Counted from the stretch's first letter, positions 8,501 to 17,828 are shown. The stretch is DNA of 64,000 nucleotides from Williamsia phyllosphaerae (GCF_014635305.1 NZ_BMCS01000001.1:1860001-1924000); one strand, 5' to 3'. Numbers and translations are program-made. Notes: generated from the letters alone by a model not told the origin.

Positions 8501-9553
8501 TCACGGAATAGGCACGACGCGTTTCGCCGATTGCACGGCAGGCTGTTGCTGGGTGATGCAGTGCACCCCGCCGCCGCGGGCGAAGAGCGGTCGGGCGTCG
8601 ATGCCGACGATCGCCCGTCCCGGGTAGGCATCGGCGAGGATCGCTGCGGCCGCATCGTCGCGGGGGTCGTCGAAGCGGCAGGCGATGACGGCGTCGTTGA
8701 TCACGAGGTGGTTGATGTAGCTGTGGTCGACGAACCCCTCACTGTCGGTGAGTCCCTCCGGTGCCGGCACGCCGATGATGTCGAAGGCGCGTCCCTGCGC
8801 GTCCCTCGCGTCGGCCAGCACCCGCATGATCTCGGCGGACACCGCGTGATCGGGATGGGCGGGGTCGGTCTGCTCGTGCACCAGCACCGTGCCCGGTGTG
8901 GGGATGGCCGCGACGATGTCGACGTGGCCGCGCGTCCCGAACGTCTCGTTGTCGCGGGTCAGGCCGTAGGGCAGCCAGATGGCGGTGGTGGTCCCGATCG
9001 TGCGCGCCAGCTCCGCCTCCACCTGCGCGGCCGTCCAGTCGCTGTTGCGCCCCTGGCCCAGCTGAACCGACTCGGTGAGCAGCACGGTGCCGCTGCCGTC
9101 GACCTGGATGCCGCCGCCCTCGTTGATCATCGGCGACGTGATCAGCTCGGCGCCGGACAATTCGGCGATCAGCTTCCCGATGTGCTGGTCCTTGCCCCAG
9201 GTGGCCCACTCGGCGGCGCCCCAGCCGTTGAACACCCAGTCGATTGCGCCGAGGCGGCCCGATTCGTCGTCGACGACGAAGGTCGGTCCGATGTCGCGAG
9301 CCCACGCGTCGTCGAGCGGTGCCTCCACGATGGTGATCTCCGACGACAGGTAGCGCCGGGCGTGGTCGATCTCGCCGGGATCGACCAGCACCGTGACGGG
9401 TTCGTGGTCGGCGATGGCGTGTGCGACCTCCGCCCAGGTGCGACGGGCCTCGTCGCGCTCGGACTCGGTGTCGCCCAACGAGTATCCCGTCACCGGGTAG
9501 GCCATCCACACCCGCTCCTGGGGTACGCCCTCGGCGGGTTGCCGCCAACTCAC
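8501..9553 (-). CDS. aguA: agmatine deiminase family protein
   Basis: 350 residues of the bacterial-type peptidyl-arginine deiminase fold, expected to hydrolyse agmatine to N-carbamoylputrescine and ammonia. Visible family motifs are WMAYPVTGYSLG, DDAWARDIGPTFV (substrate Asp pair), NEGGGIQVDG, HVDIVA and the nucleophile Cys near residue 331 in GGGVHCITQQQP. The GTG start overlaps the stop of the amidase gene (GTGA), so the two are translationally coupled. The amidase performs the next step, which supports the substrate assignment. Related deiminases can act on other guanidines, so the substrate is inferred from the pairing. Confidence 0.87.
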   Translation of the reverse strand: MSWRQPAEGVPQERVWMAYPVTGYSLGDTESERDEARRTWAEVAHAIADHEPVTVLVDPGEIDHARRYLSSEITIVEAPLDDAWARDIGPTFVVDDESGRLGAIDWVFNGWGAAEWATWGKDQHIGKLIAELSGAELITSPMINEGGGIQVDGSGTVLLTESVQLGQGRNSDWTAAQVEAELARTIGTTTAIWLPYGLTRDNETFGTRGHVDIVAAIPTPGTVLVHEQTDPAHPDHAVSAEIMRVLADARDAQGRAFDIIGVPAPEGLTDSEGFVDHSYINHLVINDAVIACRFDDPRDDAAAAILADAYPGRAIVGIDARPLFARGGGVHCITQQQPAVQSAKRVVPIP

Positions 9554-10503
9554 GGGGTCACCGGCGCGGTCAGCGACGAGTAGGTGTCGGGACGGCGGGT
9601 CTTCAGGAAGGGGAACAGGGCCAGCCAGTCCCGTCGCTGGTCGAGGTCGAGATCGGCGACCAGGGTGACCGACTCGTCGCGGGGCGCCGCAACCAGGATG
9701 CGGCCGTAGGGATCACAGATGAACGACGATCCGTAGAACGTGATCGCACCCTCGTCGCCGTGGCGGTTGGGGACGATCATGAAGGTGGCGTTGGCGATGG
9801 CGTTGCCGACGATGACCTGCTGCCAGAGCGGCCGGGTGTCGAAGTCGGGGAAGTCGGGTTCGGAGCCGATGGCTGTGGGGTAGACCAGGATCTCCGCACC
9901 GGCGATCGAATAGCTGCGGGTGACCTCGGCGAACCACTCGTCCCAGCACGTCGGGAACCCGAACGCCGCGGACAGTCCCTCCGGACGGTGCACGGGGTAG
10001 GGATCCTCGGCCGGCCCGGCGCGGAAGTAGGTGTCCTCGTAGTAGCCGGGGCTGATCGGGATGTGGAGTTTGTGGGTGTGGGCGACGATCTCGCCCCGCG
10101 GTGAGACCAGGATGGCGGTGTTCAGGCCGAGTCCGTCCGGTTCGGCGCCCTCGGGTGCCGGTGCGCGCTGGTACAGCGAGGCGTGCACGAAGATGTCGTG
10201 CTCGCGGGCCATCTCGGCGGCGAAGGTCGCCGTCGGGCCGGTGTGCAGATCCTCGGCGTCCGCGCCGGGGTTCTCGCCGGCCCTCACGAACGCCGGGTAC
10301 TGCCGCAGCGTGAGCTCGGGGAGGAAGACCGCCGCCGCACCGGCCCGTGCTGCCGCGGCGATCCCGTCGGCCAGTTCGGCGCGCAGTGCGTCGGGGTCGG
10401 CGTGCCATCGGTGCTGCACCAGCGCCACGCGCAGCGGTGGTCGGGTGGGCGCGTCGTATCGACTGAGCGGCGTCGGTGGCGGGGGTGCGGTGATCGTGCG
10501 CAT
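9550..10503 (-). CDS. aguB: N-carbamoylputrescine amidase-like carbon-nitrogen hydrolase
   Basis: 317 residues of the nitrilase superfamily. The Glu-Lys-Cys triad is Glu63 (FLPELTL), Lys145 (HTHKLHIP) and Cys186 (GFPTCWDEWF). It would cleave N-carbamoylputrescine to putrescine, CO2 and ammonia. ATG 10503 has a GGGAG Shine-Dalgarno eight bases upstream; the longer frame to 10572 runs through the operator and is not used. The gene leads a two-gene operon with aguA. Its promoter (TATATT on the minus strand) overlaps a 19-bp inverted repeat, which suggests repression by a TetR-type protein. Confidence 0.87.
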   Translation of the reverse strand: MRTITAPPPPTPLSRYDAPTRPPLRVALVQHRWHADPDALRAELADGIAAAARAGAAAVFLPELTLRQYPAFVRAGENPGADAEDLHTGPTATFAAEMAREHDIFVHASLYQRAPAPEGAEPDGLGLNTAILVSPRGEIVAHTHKLHIPISPGYYEDTYFRAGPAEDPYPVHRPEGLSAAFGFPTCWDEWFAEVTRSYSIAGAEILVYPTAIGSEPDFPDFDTRPLWQQVIVGNAIANATFMIVPNRHGDEGAITFYGSSFICDPYGRILVAAPRDESVTLVADLDLDQRRDWLALFPFLKTRRPDTYSSLTAPVTP

Positions 10504-10524
10504 GTGAGGATCTCCCGGAGAATA

Positions 10525-10543
10525 AAACGAATCAGGTTCGTTT
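10525..10543. promoter_or_regulatory. 19-bp inverted repeat, candidate operator of aguBA
   Basis: AAACGAA-TCAGG-TTCGTTT: perfect 7-bp arms with a 5-base centre, 21 bases upstream of the aguB start and touching an A/T-rich -10 (TATATT on the minus strand, 10544-10549). The size and symmetry fit a TetR-family site. The regulator is not known. The two TetR genes in the window lie about 8 and 10 kb away. Confidence 0.55.
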
Positions 10544-10574
10544 AATATAGACCCGGGGTCCGTGAGCTGCAACG

Positions 10575-10608
10575 CGAACGCACCCCGACTTTCATCGGGG
10601 TGCGTTCG
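10575..10608 (-). terminator. strong hairpin after the peptide ABC operon
   Basis: A perfect 14-bp stem (arms 10575-10588 and 10595-10608) with a 6-base loop, 26 bases past the stop of the solute-binding protein gene. No T-run follows on the minus strand, as is common for actinobacterial terminators. It separates the ABC operon from aguBA, both on the minus strand. Confidence 0.7.
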
Positions 10609-10633
10609 GGTTCGTTGGTGGGACCGTTGCGGG

Positions 10634-12307
10634 CTACTTCTGGAAGCCGATGTCCTGGACTCGACCGATGTAGAACAGGCCCGCGCCGTAGTTGGCCACC
10701 TTCGCCTTGGTGGCGATGATCGTGGGCCCGTTGTCGAGAGGGAGGTTCGAGTACTGGCCCAGCAGGGTTTTCTCGAGTTCGTTGCCCGCGGCGATCTGCG
10801 CGGCCGGGTCGGCGATCTGTCCCACTGCTCGGATCTGCTTGTCCAGCTCGGGGGTTCCTGCCCCGGCCTGGTTCAGCTGCGAGCCCGAGCACCAGAACTG
10901 GCAGAAGTAGGCGTAGCCGAACGGATCACTCGAGTACGTCCCCGAGACGAAGAAGTCGAACTTCTTGTTCGTCACGATGTCGGAGAACTCGCTCGACGAC
11001 TTCTGCTGGATCTGCAGATCCACGCCGACCGACTTCTCCATCGCCTGGATGGCGCGGGCCAGGTTGAGGACCGTCGGGTCGTCGCCGGTCACCGGGAACG
11101 TCAACGACAGCTTCTGGCCGTTTTTGGTCCGGATACCGTCGGACCCCGGCGCCCATCCGGCGGCGTCGAGTTCGTCCTTCGCGGCGGCCGCGTCGAAGTC
11201 GATGACGCCCTTCATGTTGTCGGCGTACCCCTTCTGGAAGGGGTAGAGCGTGAAGGATCCCGGTTCGGTCTCGCTGTAGCCGAGTCCCTGGAACAGGACA
11301 TCGGCCACGACTTTCCGGTCGATCGACTTGAGGATCGCGCTGCGCACCTTCACGTCCCGCAGCGGCGGGGACGCCAGGTTCAACGTCACGAGGTCCTGCG
11401 ACGGTGTCGCCGACTTGCGGATCGTGATCCCGCCCATGCCCTGAACCTGGGCGAGTCGATCCTTGGTTCCCACCGACACCGCATCGATCTGGTTGTTCTT
11501 GAACGCGTTGATCGACGCCTGGCTGTCCATCTGGAGGAACACCCGCTGATCGAGCTTGCCGGGGTCGCCCCACCACTTCGGGTTCTTCTCGAAGATCACC
11601 GTGCCTGCGGTCCGATCGAACGATTTCACCTGGTACGGACCGGCGCCGAGTTCAGAGTGCGGATTGTTGATGTAGGCGGTGTTGTAGAACGTGGGGTCGA
11701 GAGCCTTGGGGTGCAGGAGGACATTGAACAGCCCGTCCGGCCATGCATACGGGCCTCGGAACGTGACGACGACCTGCTTCGAATTCGTGCCCTGCGCGAC
11801 CGAGCCGATCTGCGAGTACCCGTCGGTGCTCGACGCCGAGTACGCGGAGTTCGTTCCGTTGTTGGCTTTCCAGGTCGCCTCGAACGCGGTCCAATCGATC
11901 GGCGTCCTGTCGTTGAAGGTGGCCTTCGGGTTGATCGTGTACGTGATCACCGTGTTGCCGCCGACAACGTCTTTCTTGTACTCGGTGAGGTAATCCGGGT
12001 CGGCGGACGCGGTGCCGTCGGCGGCGAAGGTGAACAGTGACGGGTTGTACCAACGCCACAGGTTCAGTGTGTACAGGGTGCCGTCGGCCTGGAAGGTGTT
12101 CCACTGCGGCGACACCTCGGGCAGCGCCGTGGTCAGCGTGCCGGTGTCGGCGATGTTCTCTCTGGGCTGGGCGTTGATCTGAGCCGCCGACTTCGACAGC
12201 GAGTCGTTCGTGTCCGACGACGTCGAGTCGGTCGACCCGCCACAACCGGCGAGCACGAGCGACACGGCCAGCGACGCGGCGCCGACGGCCCACAGATGAC
12301 GTTTCAT
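10634..12307 (-). CDS. ABC transporter solute-binding lipoprotein, peptide/opine family 5
   Basis: 557 residues with a lipoprotein signal: a hydrophobic segment followed by LVLAGC, with lipidation at Cys22. The mature part is a DppA/OppA-like (SBP family 5) protein with FNDRTPIDWTAFEATWKA and FVSGTYSSDPFGYAYFC, and the family's usual size. It would present oligopeptides or similar ligands to the permeases encoded upstream. ATG 12307 was chosen because the signal peptide begins there; the frame continues upstream without a signal. It is the last gene of the operon, 11 bases after the ATPase gene and followed by a 14-bp hairpin. The ligand cannot be read from sequence. Confidence 0.88.
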   Translation of the reverse strand: MKRHLWAVGAASLAVSLVLAGCGGSTDSTSSDTNDSLSKSAAQINAQPRENIADTGTLTTALPEVSPQWNTFQADGTLYTLNLWRWYNPSLFTFAADGTASADPDYLTEYKKDVVGGNTVITYTINPKATFNDRTPIDWTAFEATWKANNGTNSAYSASSTDGYSQIGSVAQGTNSKQVVVTFRGPYAWPDGLFNVLLHPKALDPTFYNTAYINNPHSELGAGPYQVKSFDRTAGTVIFEKNPKWWGDPGKLDQRVFLQMDSQASINAFKNNQIDAVSVGTKDRLAQVQGMGGITIRKSATPSQDLVTLNLASPPLRDVKVRSAILKSIDRKVVADVLFQGLGYSETEPGSFTLYPFQKGYADNMKGVIDFDAAAAKDELDAAGWAPGSDGIRTKNGQKLSLTFPVTGDDPTVLNLARAIQAMEKSVGVDLQIQQKSSSEFSDIVTNKKFDFFVSGTYSSDPFGYAYFCQFWCSGSQLNQAGAGTPELDKQIRAVGQIADPAAQIAAGNELEKTLLGQYSNLPLDNGPTIIATKAKVANYGAGLFYIGRVQDIGFQK

Positions 12308-12318
12308 GGATGGTCCTT

Positions 12319-14409
12319 TCACAGGGATGGTGCCGGGGTGACGGGTACGGATCGATCGGCGAAATGGCAGGCGTGCCGATGGTCGGAACCGGACACGACG
12401 GGGTGCAGGGCGGGAACCTCGCTGATGCACGCCTTCTGATCGCTCTCGGGAAGGGTCGGACGCAGGGGGCAGCGGTTGTGGAACGCGCACCCACCCGGAC
12501 GTGCACTGGGACTGGGCAGCTCGCCGGTGAGCACGATGCGTTCGCGCGTTCTCTCCAGTACGGGGTCGGGAACGGGGATGGCCGACAGCAACGCCTTCGT
12601 GTACGGGTGCGCGGGGCGGTCGAACACGTCTGCGGTGGTACCGATCTCGACGAACCGTCCGAGGTACATGACCGCGACACGGTCGGACAGGTGTCGGACC
12701 ACCGACAGGTCGTGGGCGACGAACAGGTATGCGACACCGACCTCGCGCTTGAGTCGGTCGAGCAGGTTGATGACCGACGCCTGGATCGAGACGTCGAGAG
12801 CCGAGACCGGCTCGTCGAGCACGATGAGCGTCGGGTTGACCGCGAGCGCTCGCGCGATCCCGATGCGCTGACGTTGCCCCCCGGAGAACGCGGCCGGAAA
12901 CCGCGCCGCGTGTGCGGGATCGAGTCCCACCAGGCCCATGAGCTCGGCGACGCGACCGTCGATGTCCCGGGTCGAATCGCGATAGGCCCGAAGGGGTTCG
13001 GCGATGATGTCGTGCACGGTCATCCGCGGGTTCAATGACCCCATCGGGTCCTGGAACACGATCTGGACGGCCTTTCGCGCAGATCGCAGCGCGCGCCCCT
13101 TCAGGGTGGAGAAGTCCGCCCCGGCGATCTCGACCTTTCCGGTGGTACCGGGCTCGGCGCGCAGGATCTCCAGCAACGTGGTCGTCTTGCCCGATCCCGA
13201 CTCGCCGACGATGGCCATGGTCTCGCCCTTGTGGACGTCGAAATCGAGGCCGTCGACGGCGTACACCGATCCGATTCGACGACGCAGGAGACCGGTGAGG
13301 ATCGGGAACTCCTTAGTCAACCCACGCACACGCAGGACGACGTCACGATCAGATTCTGCTGGTGTGTCGGTGATCTCGGTGTCGATCTCGGACGGGGTGA
13401 AGATGGGTTCGCCGTCGATGTCGCCGACCCCGGTGATCGCCCCTGAGCGGTGACATGCCGACAGATGGTCGGCATCGATCGCCGCGAGTCCTGGCTCCGA
13501 TGCGGTGCATTCCGCCACCGCGGCGGGGCACCGTGGGGCGAACGGGCATGCGTCGTCGACATCGATGAGCACCGGTGGTTGACCAGGGATCGGAACCAGG
13601 GGGCCGCCGTGCTCCCGATCAATGCGCGGGATGGAGGCCAGCAGCCCGACGGTGTAGGGCATCCGGGGGGTGACATAGAGATCGTCGGCGCCGGCTCGCT
13701 CCACGACACGGCCGGCGTACATCACCGCGACGTCGTCGGCGGTGCCGGCGACGAGTCCCAGATCGTGGGTGATGAGCAGCAGCGCAGCGCCCGTCTCGCG
13801 TCGGATGGTCGCCAGCAGATCCATCACCTGGGCCTGGATGGTGACATCGAGCGCTGTGGTCGGCTCGTCGGCGATGATGAGTGCCGGATCGTTCGCGATG
13901 GCGATGGCGATCACGACCCGCTGACGCATCCCGCCCGAGAGCTCGTGCGGGAAAGCGCGCATCCGCCGTGCGGGATCCGGGATGCCGACCAACTCGAGCA
14001 GTTCGGTGGCCCGTTTCTGCGCGTTGGTACGCGGCATGGTCGTGTGCGCCCGCAGCGCCTCGACTATCTGGTCACCCACGGTGTAGACCGGCGTCAGCGC
14101 GGTGAGCGGATCCTGGAAGATCATCGACATCTCGCTGCCGCGGATCTCCGACATGTGGCGGTCGTCGAGGCCGGTGAGCTCCGACCCCCGGAAACGGATC
14201 GAGCCGGACACGTCGGCAGAGTCGGGCAGCAGCCCCATGATCGACAGCGACGTAACCGATTTGCCGGAACCGGATTCACCGACGATCGCGGTGCACCGTC
14301 CGGGCCCGATCGTGAGGTCGACTCCACGGACGGCGTCGAGAATCCCGGATTCGGTCGGGAACGACACCTGCAGGTCGGTGACCTGCAGGATGGGATCGGG
14401 CGAGGTCAT
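12319..14409 (-). CDS. fused double ATPase of a peptide-type ABC transporter (DppD-DppF)
   Basis: 696 residues made of two complete ABC ATPase domains, which enteric bacteria split into DppD and DppF. Domain 1 (about 8-265) has Walker A GESGSGKS at 44-51, signature LSGGMRQR and Walker B ALIIADEP, plus the C-terminal oligopeptide-type cysteine region (CPFAPRCPAAVAEC). Domain 2 (about 345-600) has GESGSGKT, FSGGQRQR and LIVLDEP, followed by CAFHNRCPLRP. Such fusions are common in Actinobacteria. ATG 14409 overlaps the stop of the dppC-like permease (ATGA). It energises uptake with the two permeases and the lipoprotein. Confidence 0.92.
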   Translation of the reverse strand: MTSPDPILQVTDLQVSFPTESGILDAVRGVDLTIGPGRCTAIVGESGSGKSVTSLSIMGLLPDSADVSGSIRFRGSELTGLDDRHMSEIRGSEMSMIFQDPLTALTPVYTVGDQIVEALRAHTTMPRTNAQKRATELLELVGIPDPARRMRAFPHELSGGMRQRVVIAIAIANDPALIIADEPTTALDVTIQAQVMDLLATIRRETGAALLLITHDLGLVAGTADDVAVMYAGRVVERAGADDLYVTPRMPYTVGLLASIPRIDREHGGPLVPIPGQPPVLIDVDDACPFAPRCPAAVAECTASEPGLAAIDADHLSACHRSGAITGVGDIDGEPIFTPSEIDTEITDTPAESDRDVVLRVRGLTKEFPILTGLLRRRIGSVYAVDGLDFDVHKGETMAIVGESGSGKTTTLLEILRAEPGTTGKVEIAGADFSTLKGRALRSARKAVQIVFQDPMGSLNPRMTVHDIIAEPLRAYRDSTRDIDGRVAELMGLVGLDPAHAARFPAAFSGGQRQRIGIARALAVNPTLIVLDEPVSALDVSIQASVINLLDRLKREVGVAYLFVAHDLSVVRHLSDRVAVMYLGRFVEIGTTADVFDRPAHPYTKALLSAIPVPDPVLERTRERIVLTGELPSPSARPGGCAFHNRCPLRPTLPESDQKACISEVPALHPVVSGSDHRHACHFADRSVPVTPAPSL

Positions 14410-15440
14410 GACGCGGAATCCTTTGTCTTGCCTGCTCTTTTGGCGCTGCGGGCCCGGCGAACACGTCCACCGGATGCCGATCCCGGGTCGAACGCGTCGC
14501 GGAGACCGTCGCCGATCAGGGACAGCGACATGGTCAACAGGGTGAGTACGGCGGCCGGATACCAGAACAGCCACGGTGACGACGTGATGGTCGACTGCCC
14601 GTCGGAGATCAACGAACCCAGGGTCACGTCCGGGATCTTCACGCCGAACCCCAGGAAGGACAAACTCGTCTCGGTCAGTACCACCGTGACGACACCGAGA
14701 ACGGTGGAGACGATGATGAGCGACGACATGTTCGGGATGATGTGACGCAGCGAGATACGAAAAGCGCCCAGCCCCAGGAATTTCCCGGCACGAACGTAGT
14801 CCATCTCGCTCACCGACTGTGCGAGTGACCAGGTGACGCGGGCCTGAAACGGCCAGCCGAAGACGATGAGCACCACGATCAACGCCTTCCAGTCGCCGCC
14901 GTAGCGGTTCGCGACGAGCGCGACGATCAACAGCGACGGGACGACCAGCAGGAAATGGATGGACTGCAGCGTGATGCGTTCGACCCACCCGCCGACGTAT
15001 GCGGCGACCGTTCCGATGATGGTGGCGATGACCGTGGTGCCCAGGGCCACCGAGAACGCGATCACCAGGGACCGCTGTAGTCCGTGCACCAGTGACGCGT
15101 AGAGATCGACGCCGGCATCGTTCGTGCCGAGAAGGTGCGGCCCCCCGGGTGGGACGCCCAACGCGGCGAAGTCGGTCGACCGATAGTCGTAGGACGTGAA
15201 CACGGACCCGAGCGCCGCGAAGGCGACGAGGAGAACCAGTATCGCGAGTCCGACGAGGGCAGTGCGGTTCCGGATGAACCGTCGGGTCATCACGGCGCCG
15301 CGGCCTGAGCTACGAGAGGTTCCGCCTCCCGGGTGGTCGCCCGCGAGGGTGGTCGTCTCCGGACCCGCAGGGTTGGCGACCGGTACTGCGTTGGTCAGTT
15401 TGCCGCTGGTGCTGGGCGAGGTGTTGTCGGGCAGTGTCAT
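14406..15440 (-). CDS. ABC transporter permease, DppC-like
   Basis: 344 residues. A hydrophilic N-terminus of about 55 residues is followed by a first helix (about 58-80, VGLAILVLLVAFAALGSVF). The binding-protein-dependent permease domain follows with five more helices. The EAA-type loop is seen in VRAGKFLGLGAFRISLRHIIPN, the contact site for the ATPase. It ends in a basic tail (VRRARSAKRAGKTKDS). It lies 16 bases after the DppB-like permease stop and overlaps the ATPase start by four bases, so the operon order is dppB-dppC-dppDF-dppA. Confidence 0.9.
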   Translation of the reverse strand: MTLPDNTSPSTSGKLTNAVPVANPAGPETTTLAGDHPGGGTSRSSGRGAVMTRRFIRNRTALVGLAILVLLVAFAALGSVFTSYDYRSTDFAALGVPPGGPHLLGTNDAGVDLYASLVHGLQRSLVIAFSVALGTTVIATIIGTVAAYVGGWVERITLQSIHFLLVVPSLLIVALVANRYGGDWKALIVVLIVFGWPFQARVTWSLAQSVSEMDYVRAGKFLGLGAFRISLRHIIPNMSSLIIVSTVLGVVTVVLTETSLSFLGFGVKIPDVTLGSLISDGQSTITSSPWLFWYPAAVLTLLTMSLSLIGDGLRDAFDPGSASGGRVRRARSAKRAGKTKDSAS

Positions 15441-15456
15441 GAGGTCAACCGGGTCA

Positions 15457-16440
15457 TCAGCTCAACCGAATCCTGGGATCGAGGTACACGAGGAGGAAGT
15501 CGGACAGGATCGCGCCGACCGCGGTCAGGGCCGCACCGAAAGCAGCCGTGGCGACGACGCCGTAGACGTCGTTCTTGGAGATCGTGTCGACGAAGTACTT
15601 GCCCATGCCGTTCCACGCGAAGATCGATTCGGTGAGCACTGCGCCCGTGAACGCGGCGGGAACTGCGAACGCCACGCTGGTCGCAACCGGGATCAGTGAG
15701 GTGCGCAGTGCGTGCCGTCGCACCGCGACGCCTCTGCGGAGCCCCTTGGCCCGGGCCAGCCGCACGTAGTCGCTGTTGAGAGTGTCGAGGAGAAGGCTTC
15801 GCTGCAGGATCTGTGTTCCCGCGTATCCGGTGATGATCAGGACCAGGGACGGCAGGATCAGGTGCTGCAGTTTGTCCACCACCACCGGCCAGAATCCGGA
15901 GATCCCGACGCTCGAGGACCCGGTGACGAAGAAGATCGTCGAACCGGCCGCCTCGTTGATCGAGATCGCCAGGATGACCAGGGCCAGCGCGACGACGGGT
16001 ACCGGCACCACCAGTGCGAACGAGGAAGTGATCTGGAGGAGCCGGTCGGACACGCGGTACTGCCGGACCGCGGCGTAGACGCCGAGACCGACCCCGATGA
16101 TGGTCATCAGCAACGTGGCCCCGATGACCAACTGGAAGCTGGTCCAGGCGCGAAACCCGATCTGCCCGTTGACCGAATCGCCCACCGGCGACTGGCCCCA
16201 ATCCCAATGCAGCACCACCCCGGAGATCCAGTGGTACCAGCGATCGAAGATCGAGACCTTGTCGTTGAGGTTGTACCGGTCGAGTGTGGAGTCGACGACG
16301 TTCTCGGGCAGAGGCGGTCGACGCGACAGATAGTTGGCGCGCGGTTCCAGCAGCGCGCTCGCGAGAAAGAAGACGAGGTTGGTGGCCACGACGATGAGGG
16401 CCAGCCACCCGAGCGTCTTGCGCAGTAAGTAGGCGATCAC
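15457..16440 (-). CDS. ABC transporter permease, DppB-like
   Basis: 327 residues beginning at GTG 16440 with the typical DppB opening, a helix directly at the N-terminus (MIAYLLRKTLGWLALIVVATNL). The large extracytoplasmic loop (about 35-95) is followed by five helices and the ATPase-contact loop YVRLARAKGLRRGVAVRRHALR. It is the first gene of the peptide-type ABC operon. No clear Shine-Dalgarno or -10 could be recognised directly upstream. Together with the DppC-like protein it forms the membrane channel. Confidence 0.9.
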   Translation of the reverse strand: MIAYLLRKTLGWLALIVVATNLVFFLASALLEPRANYLSRRPPLPENVVDSTLDRYNLNDKVSIFDRWYHWISGVVLHWDWGQSPVGDSVNGQIGFRAWTSFQLVIGATLLMTIIGVGLGVYAAVRQYRVSDRLLQITSSFALVVPVPVVALALVILAISINEAAGSTIFFVTGSSSVGISGFWPVVVDKLQHLILPSLVLIITGYAGTQILQRSLLLDTLNSDYVRLARAKGLRRGVAVRRHALRTSLIPVATSVAFAVPAAFTGAVLTESIFAWNGMGKYFVDTISKNDVYGVVATAAFGAALTAVGAILSDFLLVYLDPRIRLS

Positions 16441-16793
16441 GCTCGCCGAGGCCCCCTGATCACGTCGTACCCTCCGATGCCGTTCGTACTACGGCTAACT
16501 ATGCACCGTCGGTTGTTACCGGTTCGTTTCCACGCCGGAAACCCCGCAACCGATTATCGAACATTTCCTCGCAGCCTGCGGGCGGTTGGCGGGAAGCTCT
16601 CCGAATCACCGTGATTCGTACAGAATTCATGGATACGGCCCGGCGCTGACCGATGACGTCGTCTTCGGCGACATCTCGTAACGACCCGAGGGTGAGTAAA
16701 CGCGGCCGTAGTCTGGTGACGGTGGCCGTGCTCGTCGCCGGCCTCGGGCGATGTCGGCCATCGCCTGGCGAAAGACGTTCAAGGAGAACACGC
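16441..16793. other. 353-bp divergent intergenic region
   Basis: Separates the ABC operon (minus) from the alcohol dehydrogenase (plus). No credible ORF was seen. It holds a 17-bp palindrome (16602-16618), an isolated GGTTCGTTT at 16524-16532 that resembles a half-site of the aguB operator, a possible TAGTCT hexamer near 16711, and an AAGGAG Shine-Dalgarno (16781-16786) for the dehydrogenase. Confidence 0.5.
16602..16618. promoter_or_regulatory. 17-bp perfect palindrome, candidate operator
   Basis: CGAATCAC-C-GTGATTCG: 8-bp arms about a single central base, between the dppB-like and alcohol dehydrogenase genes. The form fits a dimeric repressor of TetR or GntR type. The TetR gene at 17902-18495, just past the dehydrogenase, is the obvious candidate partner. 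This pairing is inference. Confidence 0.5.
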
Positions 16794-17828
16794 ATGAAGG
16801 CAACGCTGATCTATGGCAAGGGCGACATCCGGATCGAGGACGTCCCCGACCCGGAACTCAAGGACCCCACCGACGCGGTCGTCCGGGTCGTCCGCTCCTG
16901 CATCTGCGGCAGTGACCTGTGGCCGTACGGCTCGAAGAAGCCGTCCGACAAAGGCGCTCGAATCGGACACGAGTTCCTCGGCATCATCGAGGACGTGGGC
17001 TCGGAGGTGAGCGGCCTCGAACGTGGTGACCTCGTCGTCGCCCCGTTCGTCTGGGCCGACAACACCTGCGACTTCTGCGCCGAGGGGCTCCAGACGTCCT
17101 GCCGTCACGGCGGTGGCTGGGGCATGGACGGTGTCGACGGCGGACAGGGTGAAGCGGTCCGCGTGCCGCAGGCCCAGGGCACGCTGGTGAAGCTCCCCGT
17201 CGCCGAGGACTCCGCTCTGCTCCCGTCGCTTCTCACGCTGTCTGACGTGTTCTCCACCGGCCACCACTGCGCGGTGACCGCCGGCGTGGCCGAGGGCAAC
17301 ACCGTCACCGTCATCGGCGACGGTGCCGTGGGCCTGTCCGCCGTCCTCGCCGCCAAGCGCCTCGGAGCCGAACAGATCATCCTGATGGGTCGGCACACCG
17401 CGCGCACCGATCTCGGCCGCGAGTTCGGGGCCACCGACGTCGTGGCCGAGCGTGGCGACGAGGGCATCGAGAAGGTTCGCGAGCTCACCGGGGGCGATGG
17501 CACCCACAAGGTGCTCGAGTGCGTCGGACACGAGGCCGCGATGGAGATGGCGCTCGGCGCGGTCCGCTCCGGGGGCACCGTGAGCCGCGTCGGCGTCCCG
17601 CAGTACGACAAGGTGACGGCGGGGAGTCAGTTCTTCATGAACAACATCACGCTCACCGGCGGTGTCGCGCCGGCCCGCGCCTACATCGAGGAACTGATGC
17701 CCGATGTGCTCGACGGAAAGGTCGAGCCCGGCAAGGTCTTCGACGTGACCATGAGCCTCGACGAGGTCCCGACCGGTTATCAGCAGATGGCCGACCGGGA
17801 AGCCCTGAAGGTGCTCGTCACCCCCTGA
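16794..17828 (+). CDS. zinc-dependent alcohol dehydrogenase family protein
   Basis: 344 residues of the medium-chain dehydrogenase/reductase family. Catalytic zinc ligands are in CICGSDLWPYG and IGHEFLG. The structural-zinc lobe is DNTCDFCAEGLQTSC, where three of the four usual cysteines remain and the first is Asp. The nucleotide-binding loop is VIGDGAVGLSAVLAAKRLGA. It would oxidise an alcohol or reduce an aldehyde with NAD(P); the substrate is unknown. ATG 16794 has an AAGGAG Shine-Dalgarno eight bases upstream, so the longer frame to 16653 is not used. The TetR gene downstream runs on the opposite strand. Confidence 0.88.
   Translation: MKATLIYGKGDIRIEDVPDPELKDPTDAVVRVVRSCICGSDLWPYGSKKPSDKGARIGHEFLGIIEDVGSEVSGLERGDLVVAPFVWADNTCDFCAEGLQTSCRHGGGWGMDGVDGGQGEAVRVPQAQGTLVKLPVAEDSALLPSLLTLSDVFSTGHHCAVTAGVAEGNTVTVIGDGAVGLSAVLAAKRLGAEQIILMGRHTARTDLGREFGATDVVAERGDEGIEKVRELTGGDGTHKVLECVGHEAAMEMALGAVRSGGTVSRVGVPQYDKVTAGSQFFMNNITLTGGVAPARAYIEELMPDVLDGKVEPGKVFDVTMSLDEVPTGYQQMADREALKVLVTP

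Noticed and set aside
10562..12040. 492-codon plus-strand frame opposite the solute-binding protein gene
   Set aside because: Repetitive Val/Arg/Glu-rich translation without domains; the opposite strand encodes a complete lipoprotein.
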